Source: Oscillospiraceae bacterium
GTDB lineage: Bacteria; Bacillota_A; Clostridia; Oscillospirales; Oscillospiraceae
Length of the DNA stretch: 25,460 nt
Reading direction: 5' to 3'
Assembly (NCBI GenBank): GCA_017549325.1
Contig: JAFYVA010000090.1
Location: forward strand, 1-25,460
Below, piece by piece: positions 1 to 10,873 of this stretch (within the stretch, counting starts at the first letter, position 1; every line of letters starts with the position of its first letter). The translations under genes were made by a program, and so were the position numbers. Below the pieces are notes generated by a model that did not search any database, was not told the DNA's origin, and saw only the letters and a list, made by a program, of their open reading frames with translations.

Positions 1-38
1 AAGAAAAAGCACCCTTCGATCGAAGGGTGCTTTTTCTT
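1..38. terminator. Bidirectional intrinsic terminator (perfect palindrome)
   Basis: The first 38 bases are a perfect inverted repeat: a GCACCCTTCGA arm and its complement, flanked by AAGAAAAA on the left and TTTTTCTT on the right. Read on either strand it gives a GC stem followed by a U-run. It can end the minus-strand rnhA operon (last stop at 154) and any plus-strand gene entering from the left of the window. Positions 39-153 hold no gene that I can support. Confidence 0.85.
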
Positions 39-153
39 GTGTGTTGTTAGGAGAGAGAGAAATCACATAAGGAATGGATATCCTTTGGATGATTGTATCT
101 TACCCCAGATTTTTTTCAGAATCTTGAATTGGTCATGAACATTTTGTAAACGA

Positions 154-588
154 TTAGAACTTTTTGCTCTCTTCCACCGCCATTTTGTCGCAGCGGTTGT
201 TCTTCTCGTTCTCGGCGTGTCCCTTGACCCAGTGATAGTGCATCTCGTGCCGGGCAAGCTGCGGCAGCAGCCGCTCCCACAAATCGATGTTCAGCACCGG
301 CTTTTTATCGCTCTTTTTCCAGCCGTTTTTCCGCCACGAATCGAGCCAACCCTTGGTCAGGGCATCGATGACATACTTGGAGTCACTGTAGAGCTCCACG
401 ATGCAGTTCTCTTTCAATGCCTCCAGCGCCACGATGACAGCGGTCAGCTCCATACGGTTGTTGGTGGTGGGGTTTTCACCGCCGCGGAGTTCTTTCTCCA
501 CGCCGTTCCACTCCAGAATCGCACCCCAGCCTCCCGGGCCGGGATTACCGGAGCAGGCTCCGTCGGTATAGATCGTAACTGTCTTCAT
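154..588 (-). CDS. rnhA: Ribonuclease HI
   Basis: Cleaves the RNA strand of RNA:DNA hybrids in the cytoplasm, removing primers and R-loops. The 144-aa product is full length for the single-domain bacterial enzyme. It opens with the typical [14 protein letters not shown] strand and has all catalytic acids: Asp9, Glu47 (in NNRMEL), Asp69 (in YSDSKYV) and Asp134, plus the loop His124 in VKGHAENE. The ATG overlaps the TGA of trmO as ATGA, so the two are probably translationally coupled. It is the last gene of the minus-strand run that starts at the replication cluster, with the palindromic terminator about 115 nt downstream. No N-terminal hybrid-binding domain is present, so this is type HI of the E. 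coli kind. Confidence 0.96.
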   Translation of the reverse strand: MKTVTIYTDGACSGNPGPGGWGAILEWNGVEKELRGGENPTTNNRMELTAVIVALEALKENCIVELYSDSKYVIDALTKGWLDSWRKNGWKKSDKKPVLNIDLWERLLPQLARHEMHYHWVKGHAENEKNNRCDKMAVEESKKF

Positions 589-1250
589 CCCTTTTCCACC
601 TCAACTACCTCCAACACCTCGCCTGCAACGCGAAAACGCACGTTCTGCCCGCCAAAGCTGAGGCCATAGACCCGTTGGGGATCGTCCTGATACCGGGGGC
701 GGGGATCACCGGCAAGGGTGGCAAGTAAGCTCTCGCGCAATTCCTGCGGAACCTTTTCCAGCAGGGAAGGGGGGAACTCCACTTCCAGTGCCGTGAAGGT
801 CTGCTCATCGGTAAATCCGCCGCGGGCCCCGCTGTGGGCATCACAGTAGGGCACATAGGGCTTGATATCAAAAATGGGCGTTCCATCCACCAGATCGGCG
901 CCCCGCACATGGAGCACGGGTCCGTTGGGCACGTCAAGATCCACCTTTTCCAACTCCACACAGCTCAAGCCGATGGGGTTGGGACGGAAAGGGGAGCGGG
1001 TGGCAAACACGCCAAGGCGGCGGTTTCCGCCCAGACGGGGCGGCCGTACCGTGGGGGACCACTTATCGCCGTTTCGATCGATGTGCCATAAGAGCCACAG
1101 GTGGGAAAACCCTTCCAGGCCACGCACTGCCTCAGCACTGCGAAACGCCGGCTCAAAGACGATCTTTGACGCCGTATCCACCAATCCGCTCTGACGCGGC
1201 ACGCCGAACTTTTCATCAAAAGGCGTGGAAATGCGGGCGATGATACGCAT
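585..1250 (-). CDS. trmO: tRNA (t6A37) N6-methyltransferase TrmO
   Basis: TrmO (formerly TsaA/YaeB) uses S-adenosylmethionine to methylate N6-threonylcarbamoyladenosine at position 37 of certain tRNAs. The family signatures are present: an N-terminal strand followed by [11 protein letters not shown], then [23 protein letters not shown] at about residues 86-96, and [16 protein letters not shown] at about 122-137. I chose the ATG at 1250 (221 aa) because AAGGAGG lies 11 nt upstream and the protein aligns from MRIIARI. A GTG at 1256 with 5-nt spacing is possible, and an ATG at 1277 would add nine unconserved residues and place the ribosome site inside the gene. The Shine-Dalgarno overlaps the TAA of the upstream small membrane gene. 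It overlaps rnhA by 3 nt. Confidence 0.93.
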   Translation of the reverse strand: MRIIARISTPFDEKFGVPRQSGLVDTASKIVFEPAFRSAEAVRGLEGFSHLWLLWHIDRNGDKWSPTVRPPRLGGNRRLGVFATRSPFRPNPIGLSCVELEKVDLDVPNGPVLHVRGADLVDGTPIFDIKPYVPYCDAHSGARGGFTDEQTFTALEVEFPPSLLEKVPQELRESLLATLAGDPRPRYQDDPQRVYGLSFGGQNVRFRVAGEVLEVVEVEKG

Positions 1251-1266
1251 TTCCACTGCCGCCTCC

Positions 1267-1608
1267 TTACCGATCACGGAATCCCGAATCGCTCAGGTGT
1301 GCAGAGATGTCCCTGGGCAGCATCAGCCAACGAACCATCTGTCCTGCCACCACGATGACCATATATGCCACCACGATCCAAACGCTCTGGATCTTTGTAG
1401 CAGAGAGGAACATCAGTGCCAGCGCCAGGAGAAGGTAAACATTGATCTTGCTGCTGTGAGACTCAACCTTCATCAGCTCCTCAGACTTGATATAGACGAC
1501 CTTTTCATAGGAAAAGCGGTTGGATTTGGCGCTGTTGTTGTACAAATTCTTCGTAAAATATTTCCAGCGGCTCAAGATAAACTTATCGTCGCGGCAGGAT
1601 TTAGCCAT
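1267..1608 (-). CDS. Small two-helix membrane protein, unknown function
   Basis: A 113-aa protein that I do not recognise. Residues 1-50 are basic and hydrophilic, rich in Lys, Ser and Tyr. Two hydrophobic helices follow at about 55-70 and 74-96, then a short charged tail. This suggests a small inner-membrane protein with a cytosolic N-terminus. It has a good site (GAAGGAG, ATG at 1608) that overlaps the gyrA TAA, and its own TAA lies in the trmO Shine-Dalgarno. It therefore sits as a coupled link between gyrA and trmO in one transcript. It is real by context (ribosome site, operon packing, membrane pattern) but no function can be assigned. Confidence 0.75.
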   Translation of the reverse strand: MAKSCRDDKFILSRWKYFTKNLYNNSAKSNRFSYEKVVYIKSEELMKVESHSSKINVYLLLALALMFLSATKIQSVWIVVAYMVIVVAGQMVRWLMLPRDISAHLSDSGFRDR

Positions 1609-1611
1609 ACT

Positions 1612-4116
1612 TTATTCTCCTTCTTCCTCGGTGTCGCCCTCTTCCTTTTCAGTCAGAGCCATGGCGATCACCCGGTCGCTCTCCTCCTTGAAGCGCATGA
1701 CGATCACACCCTGCGTGGCACGGCCTGCGGTACGGACATTGTCCACCGCCGTACGGATCATAACGCCCGATTCGGTCACCAGCAGCATATCCTCGTGGCC
1801 CCCCACGATCTGCATACCGATGACGCCGCCGGTCTTATCGGTAACCATGTAGTTCTTGATACCGATACCGCCGCGGTTGGTGATGCGGTACTCCTCCACT
1901 GCCGTCTGCTTACCAAAGCCGCGCTCGGTGACGGAGAGGACAAACTTACCCTCCGCTGCGCGGGCCGCGCCGATGACATAGTCGCCCTCGCGGAGGCGGA
2001 TGCCGCGGACACCCACGGCATCGCGGCCCATGGTACGGACATCGTTCTCGTCGAAGCATACCGCCATACCGTCGTGGGTGGCGATCAGGATATTCTGCTG
2101 ACCGTCGGTTTCAATAACCGTGACAAGGCTGTCACCCTCGTCCAGACGCAGGGCGCGCAGACCGTTCTGGCGAATGTTGCGGAATGCCAGTACCGGCACG
2201 CGCTTAACGGTACCGTTACGGGTCACCATCGTCAGGCGCATGGCGCCCACTTCCTCCTCGTTGGCATCGCTCTGGCGGAAGTGCAGCATTGCCTGTACTC
2301 GCTCGTCCGGATCGATCTGGATGATATTGACCACGGCGATGCCGCGGGCAGCACGACCGCTCTCGGGGATCTGATAGCCCTTCTTGCGGTAGACCTTACC
2401 GGTATCGGTGAAGAAGAGGATGCTGTCGTGGGTAGAGGCAGTAAACACATCGCAGACATAGTCCTCGTCGCGGGTGGTGATGCCCTTCTTTCCCTGACCG
2501 CCCTTGGACTGGGCCGCATATTCACTGACGGGGGTGCGCTTGATATAGCCGTTCTTGGTGAGGGTAAAGACGCACTGCTCCTCCTCAATGAGATCCTCGA
2601 TGTCGATCTCGTCCTCTACATCCTGGATCTCCGTCTTGCGCTCGTCGCCGTACTTGTCACGGATCTCGGTGAGCTCATCTTTCAGCACACCGCGCATCAT
2701 CGTCTCACTGCCCAGCAGCTCCACATAGTAGGCAATGCGCTTTTCCAGCTCGTCGTACTCGTTCTGCAGCTTTTCGCGGTTCAGACCCTGCAGGGCGATC
2801 AGACGCATATCGCAGATGGCCTGTGCCTGCACATCGGAGAGGTTAAAGCGGGCCATCAGATTATCCTTGGCATTATCATAGCTGGTGCGGATGATCTTGA
2901 TGACTTCATCGATGTTGTCCTGCGCGATCAGCAGGCCCTGCAGAAGATGCTCGCGCTCGCGGGCCTTTTTCAGATCGTACTGAGTGCGGCGGGTGATGAC
3001 CTCCAGCTGGAAGGCCAGATACTCGTCGATAATATGGCGCAGAGACAGGATCTTGGGCTGCTTCTGGTTGTCCACCAATGCCAACATGTTGATGGCGAAG
3101 CTGGTCTGCATCTGGGTCTGGGCAAAAAGACGGTTCAGCACTACCTGGGGGTTGGCATCGCGCTTGAGATCGATGACGATACGCATACCGCTGCGGTCGG
3201 TTTGGTCGGTGATGTTGCTGATGCCCTCGAGGCGCTTATCGTTTACCTGATCGGCCATGTTCTTGATGAGCATGCGCTTGTTGACCTGATAGGGCAGCTC
3301 AGAAACGATAATGCGGGTACGACCCTGTACCTCTTCAAACTCGGTGCGGGCACGGAGGATCACCTTGCCGCGGCCTGTGGCGTAGGCGGCGCGGATGCCG
3401 CTGCGACCCATGATAATACCCTTTGTAGGGAAGTCGGGGCCCGTCACATGCTGCATCAAATCGTAGAGGGTAGCCTCGGGGTTCTCCAACACGCAGATGC
3501 AGGCATTGATGACCTCGGTCAGGTTGTGAGGGGGAATGTTGGTAGCCATACCCACGGCAATACCGCTGGAGCCGTTCACCAACAGGTTGGGGAATCGTGC
3601 GGGCAGGACGCGGGGCTCTTTTCTCGTCTCGTCGAAGTTGGGGTCCCAATCCACCGTCTCCTTATCGATGTCACGGAGCATCTCGTTGGCCAATTTGGCC
3701 ATACGGGCCTCAGTGTATCGGTAGGCGGCAGGGGGGTCGCCGTCCACGGTACCGAAGTTACCGTGACCGTCGATGAGCTGATAGCGCATGGAGAAGCTCT
3801 GTGCCAAACGGACAAGGGCATCGTACACGCTGGCATCACCGTGGGGGTGATAGCGGCCCAGCACGTCACCGACGGCGGTAACGCTCTTGCGGAATGCCTT
3901 GTCGTAGGTCAGGCCGTCCTCGTGCATGGTGTAGAGGATACGGCGGTGAACAGGCTTGAGACCGTCGCGGACATCAGGCAGAGCACGACCCACGATAACG
4001 GACATAGCGTATTCAATATAGGAGGTCTCCATCTCCTTGACCAGCTCGCTCTTGACGATCTTTTGGTCGGGATAGCGTAATGTTTCGGGATCGTAATCCA
4101 CATTCTTATGTGCCAT
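1612..4116 (-). CDS. gyrA: DNA gyrase subunit A
   Basis: The cleavage-religation subunit of DNA gyrase, which introduces negative supercoils as an A2B2 enzyme with GyrB. The 834-aa length is typical. Visible are the winged-helix active site with catalytic Tyr134 in AAYRYTE, the quinolone-determining stretch YHPHGDASVYD at 89-99, and the C-terminal beta-pinwheel with a GyrA box, QSKGGQG at 536-542, which identifies gyrase rather than topoisomerase IV. The residue equivalent to E. coli Ser83 is Ala95, while the acidic Asp99 is kept. The tail is Glu-rich. The ATG has AAAGGAGG upstream and lies 20 nt after the gyrB stop, so gyrB and gyrA are co-transcribed. Its TAA falls in the ribosome site of the next gene. 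Confidence 0.99.
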   Translation of the reverse strand: MAHKNVDYDPETLRYPDQKIVKSELVKEMETSYIEYAMSVIVGRALPDVRDGLKPVHRRILYTMHEDGLTYDKAFRKSVTAVGDVLGRYHPHGDASVYDALVRLAQSFSMRYQLIDGHGNFGTVDGDPPAAYRYTEARMAKLANEMLRDIDKETVDWDPNFDETRKEPRVLPARFPNLLVNGSSGIAVGMATNIPPHNLTEVINACICVLENPEATLYDLMQHVTGPDFPTKGIIMGRSGIRAAYATGRGKVILRARTEFEEVQGRTRIIVSELPYQVNKRMLIKNMADQVNDKRLEGISNITDQTDRSGMRIVIDLKRDANPQVVLNRLFAQTQMQTSFAINMLALVDNQKQPKILSLRHIIDEYLAFQLEVITRRTQYDLKKAREREHLLQGLLIAQDNIDEVIKIIRTSYDNAKDNLMARFNLSDVQAQAICDMRLIALQGLNREKLQNEYDELEKRIAYYVELLGSETMMRGVLKDELTEIRDKYGDERKTEIQDVEDEIDIEDLIEEEQCVFTLTKNGYIKRTPVSEYAAQSKGGQGKKGITTRDEDYVCDVFTASTHDSILFFTDTGKVYRKKGYQIPESGRAARGIAVVNIIQIDPDERVQAMLHFRQSDANEEEVGAMRLTMVTRNGTVKRVPVLAFRNIRQNGLRALRLDEGDSLVTVIETDGQQNILIATHDGMAVCFDENDVRTMGRDAVGVRGIRLREGDYVIGAARAAEGKFVLSVTERGFGKQTAVEEYRITNRGGIGIKNYMVTDKTGGVIGMQIVGGHEDMLLVTESGVMIRTAVDNVRTAGRATQGVIVMRFKEESDRVIAMALTEKEEGDTEEEGE

Positions 4117-4136
4117 TTTAACGGTGACCTCCTTTC

Positions 4137-6354
<2,218 letters not shown>

Positions 6355-6355
<1 letters not shown>

Positions 6356-7458
6356 CACACCACCTCCCCGTCATGGATGTGAAATACGTTTCCTTTCAGC
6401 AGTGTTGCCAAGCGGTCACTTTCGCAGCAGGTAATGAACACCTGACCGCCGGAAATGCGGTTCAACACATATTCCTGTCGCCGCGGATCCAGCTCCGAGA
6501 GCACATCATCCAGCAGCATAACGGGATATTCTCCAAAGGTGTTTTTATGGATCTCACGCTCAGCCAGTTTCATAGAAAGCGCAGCCGTGCGCACCTGTCC
6601 CTGTGAGCAGAATTGACGGGCACTCCGGCCGTTGACGAACACTTCAATATCATCCTTATGTGGGCCGCTGAGACAGAGGCGGGAAGCCAGCTCGGCCTGA
6701 TAGTGTTCAGCCTGATGACGGCGCAGTCCCTCTAATATGAAAGAGGTCTCACCCTGCGCATCTTCAACGGTTTTGACCGTCTTATATTGCAGCGTCAACG
6801 CCTCTCTTCCGCCGCTGCATTCGCCGTGCGCCTGCGCGGCATATTCAGCCAAACGGGCACAGAACTGGGCGCGATAGTGGATCAGTACCGCGCCGGCCTG
6901 ACAGAGCCGCTCGTTAAATTCAGGCAGCGTGTCCAGCAGGGCAGGGTAGTCCTCACTGTCGCGGAGAATGCGGGTCTTATGATCATATAAGCGCGTATAT
7001 TCTGCCAATGCGGCGGCATACCGGGGCCGCAGCTGAGAAAGAGAATTGTCCATAAAGCGGCGGCGGGCCGCGGCGCCGTCACGGATCAAAAACAGATCCT
7101 CCGGCGCAAAGAACACCGTATGCAGCACGTCGGAGAGCGCGGCGGCATTCTTCGCTGCCACACCGTTGACGGTCATCTTTCTTTTTTTACCCCTCTGCAA
7201 CTCAATGCGGGTGGTAAAATTGCGGTCACGGGAAAAGATGCTTCCCTCCATCACGGCGCAGGTCTTATCAAATCCGATCAATTCCCGATCTGCATGGGTG
7301 CGGGGAGATTTTCCGCAGGACAGATACACAATGGCTTCCAGCAGATTTGTTTTTCCCTGTGCATTCTCTCCGTAAATGACATTACAGTCTCCGTCAAATG
7401 TCAGCTGCTGACTCTCATAATTGCGAAAGCCCTCCAGCCACAATCTGTCAATCCGCAT
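6355..7458 (-). CDS. recF: DNA replication and repair protein RecF
   Basis: An SMC/ABC-type ATPase that, with RecO and RecR, loads RecA at single-strand gaps. The 367-aa product has Walker A GENAQGKT at 30-37, LSGPHKDD at about 263-270, the ABC signature region [11 protein letters not shown] at 284-294, and Walker [14 protein letters not shown] with Asp317 and Asp318, followed by the D-loop. The ATG at 7458 lies inside the last codons of the S4 gene (11-nt overlap) and has no strong Shine-Dalgarno, so it probably depends on coupling. It is in the classic dnaN-yaaA-recF-remB-gyrB order. Confidence 0.98.
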
Positions 7459-7669
7459 ACTGTACCGTCAGCATAATGTCGGCGATCTGAACATCGTCGC
7501 CGGGACGGATCTTTTTTCCGCGCTGGGTGCAGACTTCGCCATTGACGGAAACAGCACCATCCTGGATCAGCACCTTGGCCTCGCCGCCGGTGCCCACCAA
7601 AGAGGCAAACTTCAAAAGATCCTGCAATTTAATAAATTCAGTTGTAATGGTAATTTCGTGTTTTTTCAT
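7448..7669 (-). CDS. yaaA: S4-domain RNA-binding protein YaaA
   Basis: A 73-aa single-domain S4 protein of the YaaA/YbcJ type found between dnaN and recF in Firmicutes. The S4 fold is visible as [21 protein letters not shown], then [26 protein letters not shown], the usual pattern with the RGKKIRPGD turn. It probably binds structured RNA, and a link to ribosome assembly has been proposed for the family. The start at 7669 follows the dnaN stop by 3 nt and lies in the same transcript. It overlaps recF by 11 nt. Confidence 0.93.
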   Translation of the reverse strand: MKKHEITITTEFIKLQDLLKFASLVGTGGEAKVLIQDGAVSVNGEVCTQRGKKIRPGDDVQIADIMLTVQYAD

Positions 7670-7672
7670 ATG

Positions 7673-8785
7673 TTACTGTGCCTTCAGTCGGACGGGCAGG
7701 ACCATATACAGGAAATTGTCGCTGCCATCGGTGGGAGTGATGATGCAGGGGGAGATGCCGGTGTTCATTTCCATGCGCACCTTATCGGCAGGGGCATAAC
7801 GGAGGGCGTCCATGAGATAGCGGTTATTAAAGCCGATCTCCAGACCCTTGCCGTCACCCTTCATGTAGCAGATATCCTTTGCCTCGCCATTACCGGTTTT
7901 GGCAGACAGATACACGCGCTCATCGTCGAACACGCACTTGACGGGGCTCTTCAGCTTTTCGCTGATCACCACGCTGACGCGGTCGAGACTCTGCAGCAGC
8001 GCGCTGCACTCCACTTCCAGCACAATGGGATTGGAACGGGGAATGGCGTTCTTATAATCCAGGAAGTCACCCTCCAGACGGCGGCAGATCAGCTGAGTAG
8101 AACCGGCCTCGAACAGCAGATGGCGCTTGCCCTGTGTCACGGTGATCAGATCGTCGGTATCGGAGCAGATGTTCTCTACCTCACGCAATGCACTGCCGGG
8201 AGCCACAAATTTGAAAGCACCGCCATCCATACGCTCCAGAGGCTCACGGCGCAGCGCCAGACGGAAACCGTCCACGGACACCATAGTCAGACCCTGATCG
8301 TCGATCTCAAACAGAGAACCGGTATGAACAGGACGGCTCTCGTTGGTGGACACGGCAAAGGCAGTCTGAGAAATCATGGATTTCAGCGTGCGCTGCTCCA
8401 GTGCCACGGAAAACTGATCGTCCACTTCCGGCAGTTCAGGATAGTCATCGGCGCTGAGACCGAGAATATCAAAGCTGGCATCGCCGCAGCTGAGATGAAC
8501 GACCATCTTTTCATCAACGGAGAACACGATCACATCATCGGGCATCTTGCGGATGATGTCGCCGAACAGCTTTGCATTGAGCACAATACGGCCGCCCTCG
8601 TGGATCTGGGCCTCGATAGCGGTGCGGATACCGGTCTGCATATTGTAGCCCGAGAGGGTCAGATTCATATCACCCTCCATGAGAATACCTTCCAGTGCGG
8701 GGATGGAGCTTTTGGAAGCCACAGCGCGGGAGGCAGCGGAAACTGCCTGCTGCAGCAATGTTTTTTCGCAGGAAAATTTCAGCAT
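7673..8785 (-). CDS. dnaN: DNA polymerase III beta sliding clamp
   Basis: The ring-shaped processivity clamp of the replicative polymerase. The 370-aa protein from MLKFSCEKTLLQQAV matches the family length and covers three clamp domains. Characteristic stretches include SSIPALEGIL, LSADDYPELPEV, SVDGFRLALRR, EGDFLDYKNAIP and the C-terminal YMVLPVRL. The open frame extends 18 codons further upstream, but the ATG at 8785 has AAAGGAA about six bases before it and fits the family N-terminus. It is the first gene of a tight minus-strand run (dnaN-yaaA-recF-remB-gyrB-gyrA and on) and is separated from dnaA by the putative origin. Confidence 0.98.
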   Translation of the reverse strand: MLKFSCEKTLLQQAVSAASRAVASKSSIPALEGILMEGDMNLTLSGYNMQTGIRTAIEAQIHEGGRIVLNAKLFGDIIRKMPDDVIVFSVDEKMVVHLSCGDASFDILGLSADDYPELPEVDDQFSVALEQRTLKSMISQTAFAVSTNESRPVHTGSLFEIDDQGLTMVSVDGFRLALRREPLERMDGGAFKFVAPGSALREVENICSDTDDLITVTQGKRHLLFEAGSTQLICRRLEGDFLDYKNAIPRSNPIVLEVECSALLQSLDRVSVVISEKLKSPVKCVFDDERVYLSAKTGNGEAKDICYMKGDGKGLEIGFNNRYLMDALRYAPADKVRMEMNTGISPCIITPTDGSDNFLYMVLPVRLKAQ

Positions 8786-9027
8786 GGTGTATTCCTTTCT
8801 TTTTAAGTACAAGTGGCATATTTTTCTCTGCCACAGCATATACTAAGCTTTTTTATAGTCACAGTAGCCGTAGGAAAAAAAGAAGTGGAAAATGGCGCTA
8901 AGCCCTTATTTTCCGCGGTTTTTTCATCCACAGCGCGTTCTTGATTTTTTCTGCTGTTTTCACAGCTTCGAGAAGATCAAACCATCTTACACATATCTTA
9001 CACGTGAATTTCACACAAAGTGTGCAA
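8786..9027. other. Candidate chromosomal origin region (dnaA-dnaN intergenic)
   Basis: This 242-nt gene-free stretch between dnaA and dnaN is the usual place for a Firmicute DNA-unwinding region. The best DnaA-box match is TCATCCACA at 8924-8932 (one mismatch from TTATCCACA). Weaker relatives are GTTTTCACA at 8956-8964 and AGTGGAAAA at about 8884-8892. A short palindrome, CACAC-AAA-GTGTG, lies at about 9012-9024. AT-rich runs occur at 8815-8880 and 8985-9010. Genes point away from this neighbourhood on both sides (minus to the left, plus from rpmH rightward), which fits a bidirectional origin. The boxes are degenerate, so the exact unwinding site is not shown. Confidence 0.55.
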
Positions 9028-10341
9028 TCAGGATTTTGCGTTGATGTTGGTGGTGATCTCCTTTACCGTCTCTGCAAAAGCAGGATCGCTGCGCATTTTC
9101 TTCTCCACCTGCTTGAGGCTGTAGAGGACGGTAGTATGATCGCGTCCTTCAAAATATTTGCCGATGTCTTTTAGCGATGTACCGCGGAGCCGGCGGATGA
9201 GATACATGGCGATTTGACGGGCGTGGGTCACCTCGCGGCCCTGACCGTTGCCTCTGAGGGTATCTACATCCATATTAAAGAAGCGGGCAATGTACTCGGC
9301 AATATTTTCCTCGGAAGGAACGAATTCCGAAGAACTCTTCAGTTCATCGCGAATGGCATCGATGATGGCCTCTTCATCCATGGCGCCGATCAGATCGCGG
9401 TAGGCCAGCACTTTGTTCAGTGCGCCCTCGATCTGTCGGACGTTGGCCGTGATATTCTCCGCGATCAGCGTGGTAATGCGATCGGGGAGATTCAGACCCA
9501 GCAAGACGGCCTTGTTGCGGATGATGGCCAGACGGGTCTCGTAATCCGGCGGTTCCACATCCACCATCAGACCCCACTCGAAGCGGGTGCGGAGACGGTC
9601 CTCCAACTGCGTCATCTCTTTGGGCGGACGGTCGGAGGTCAGCACGATCTGATGTCCCGACTCATACAGAGCATTGAAGGTATGGAAAAACTCCTCCTGC
9701 GTCTGCTGCTTACCGGCGATAAACTGAATATCATCCACCAAAAGCAAATCTTTCTGACGGTATTTATCGCGGAAATCAGAGGTGGTACCGCCGCGGATGG
9801 CGTCGATCAGCTCGTTGGTAAACACTTCGCCATTGACCAGAATGATCTTGCTCTCGGGACGCAGACGCTTGGTCTGGCGAGCGATGGCATGGAGCAGATG
9901 GGTCTTACCCAGACCGCTGTCGCCGTAAATAAACAGGGGATTGAACTTGCCGGCGGGCTTTTCCGACACGCTGCGGGCGGCGGCATACGCCATCTTTGTC
10001 TGAGGGCCTACCACGAAGGTCTCAAAAGTAAAGGCATCGTTTTCGCCGGGGACATCGGGATGATCCGGGCGGACGCCGTGGTAGACCTCCAGCTGTTCAT
10101 CATCCAGAATTTTGACCTCTAAATCAGCCGAGAAGATATCTCTCAACGCATCTTTGATTTGAGGAGTAAACCGCTTTTCAATAATCTCCTTTTTAAAGGG
10201 GCTGCTGCAGTGCAGCACGAGAGCCGAATCCTCCATCGTGACCACTTTTACCTCATCAAACCAAGCGTTGATGGTGGTTTGGGAAAGATCCTGCTTCAGC
10301 CGTTCCAACAATATCTTCCACACGTCGGACAGTGAGTTCAT
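9028..10341 (-). CDS. dnaA: Chromosomal replication initiator DnaA
   Basis: The AAA+ ATPase that binds DnaA boxes and opens the origin. The 437-aa product has all four domains: an N-terminal helicase/regulator-interaction domain (1-85), a short linker, the AAA+ core with Walker A GDSGLGKT at 140-147 and Walker B LLLVDDIQF at 199-207, sensor residues around LEDRLRTRFEWGL, and a C-terminal helix-turn-helix with the DnaA signature GRDHTTVLYSLK at 399-410. The ATG at 10341 has AGGGAG seven bases upstream. It is transcribed away from rpmH from a promoter at about 10398-10426. A gap of 242 nt separates it from dnaN, so dnaN may be partly independent. Confidence 0.99.
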   Translation of the reverse strand: MNSLSDVWKILLERLKQDLSQTTINAWFDEVKVVTMEDSALVLHCSSPFKKEIIEKRFTPQIKDALRDIFSADLEVKILDDEQLEVYHGVRPDHPDVPGENDAFTFETFVVGPQTKMAYAAARSVSEKPAGKFNPLFIYGDSGLGKTHLLHAIARQTKRLRPESKIILVNGEVFTNELIDAIRGGTTSDFRDKYRQKDLLLVDDIQFIAGKQQTQEEFFHTFNALYESGHQIVLTSDRPPKEMTQLEDRLRTRFEWGLMVDVEPPDYETRLAIIRNKAVLLGLNLPDRITTLIAENITANVRQIEGALNKVLAYRDLIGAMDEEAIIDAIRDELKSSSEFVPSEENIAEYIARFFNMDVDTLRGNGQGREVTHARQIAMYLIRRLRGTSLKDIGKYFEGRDHTTVLYSLKQVEKKMRSDPAFAETVKEITTNINAKS

Positions 10342-10397
10342 CCGTCCACTCCCTTTCTCGAGCCTTTTTCTCTCTCAGGCATACTATTTCACAAAAG

Positions 10398-10426
10398 AGT
10401 ATACCAAAAATCTTTTCAAAAGTCTA
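10398..10426 (-). promoter_or_regulatory. Putative dnaA promoter
   Basis: On the minus strand a TAGACT -35 (10421-10426) and a TATACT -10 (10398-10403) are separated by 17 nt, giving a 5' leader of about 50 nt before dnaA. No near-consensus DnaA box is visible next to it, so classic autoregulation through upstream boxes is not evident. Confidence 0.5.
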
Positions 10427-10467
10427 CACTTATATATTAGAATATGTATAAAAAAATAAAGTTTTTA

Positions 10468-10497
10468 TTGACAAAAAGGAGAAGGCTTGGTTATAAT
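10468..10497 (+). promoter_or_regulatory. Putative rpmH operon promoter
   Basis: A consensus TTGACA at 10468-10473 and TATAAT at 10492-10497, with an 18-nt spacer, lie in an AT-rich stretch upstream of rpmH. This is the strongest sigma-A-type promoter in the window and would drive rpmH-rnpA-yidD-yidC-jag. The leader is about 128 nt long. Confidence 0.85.
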
Positions 10498-10505
10498 GAA
10501 GGGCA

Positions 10506-10528
10506 CGCCTTTCTCCGGGGAGAGGGCG
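10506..10528 (+). other. Leader hairpin in the rpmH 5' region
   Basis: CGCC pairs with GGCG and, with one bulged T, TTCTCC pairs with GGAGAG, giving a compact hairpin just after the expected transcription start. It is not followed by a U-run, so it is not a simple terminator. It could stabilise the 5' end or act in control of L34 synthesis; neither is shown. Confidence 0.45.
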
Positions 10529-10631
10529 TTATCGAATTGTCGACTGCGGCAAAGGTAAATACTTTTGCTGTCGAGTATGCCTCGGACCTGGATTCCGGGA
10601 GCAGTATTTTAATTAATGGAGGTGTCATGCT

Positions 10632-10766
10632 ATGTTCCGTACCTATCAGCCCAAGAAGCGTCAGCGTTCCAAGGTGCACGGTTTCCGTAAGAGAATGGCT
10701 ACCAGCAACGGCCGCAAGGTTCTCGCTCGTCGCCGCGCTAAGGGCCGCGCTCGCCTGACCCACTGA
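10632..10766 (+). CDS. rpmH: 50S ribosomal protein L34
   Basis: A 44-aa, strongly basic protein with the invariant L34 pattern: [18 protein letters not shown], then [19 protein letters not shown] and RLTH at the end. It is exactly the usual length. GGAGG lies nine bases before the ATG. L34 is a component of the large ribosomal subunit and is placed next to rnpA and divergent from dnaA in most bacteria, as here. Codon use is typical of a highly expressed gene. Confidence 0.98.
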   Translation: MFRTYQPKKRQRSKVHGFRKRMATSNGRKVLARRRAKGRARLTH

Positions 10767-10805
10767 GGAAGGCGGAAAGTGCATCGCACGACAACCGTAT
10801 AACCC

Positions 10806-10835
10806 AGGGACGGAGGGAAAAAACCTGCCGTCCCT
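10806..10835 (+). other. Stem-loop between rpmH and rnpA
   Basis: AGGGACGG (10806-10813) and CCGTCCCT (10828-10835) form an 8-bp stem that extends by AGG/CCT across one bulged G, with an A-rich loop. There is no U-run after it. It may reduce read-through or protect the rpmH message so that L34 is made in excess over the RNase P protein. Confidence 0.5.
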
Positions 10836-10873
10836 ATTGGTGTTCTCGATGCTTGTTTGTGAGGAGGCCGTTT

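Noticed and set aside
1225..4080. A 951-codon plus-strand open frame opposite gyrA
   Set aside because: It is the mirror of a highly biased real gene: GyrA on the minus strand has full family motifs, while this frame is a His/Asp/Leu/Val-rich shadow without domains or a ribosome site. The same applies to the long frames opposite gyrB (4539-6152), dnaN (7421-8806), dnaA (9214-10122), yidC-jag (11359-13482), rnfC (17759-19165) and rnfA-rnfB (21929-22810).
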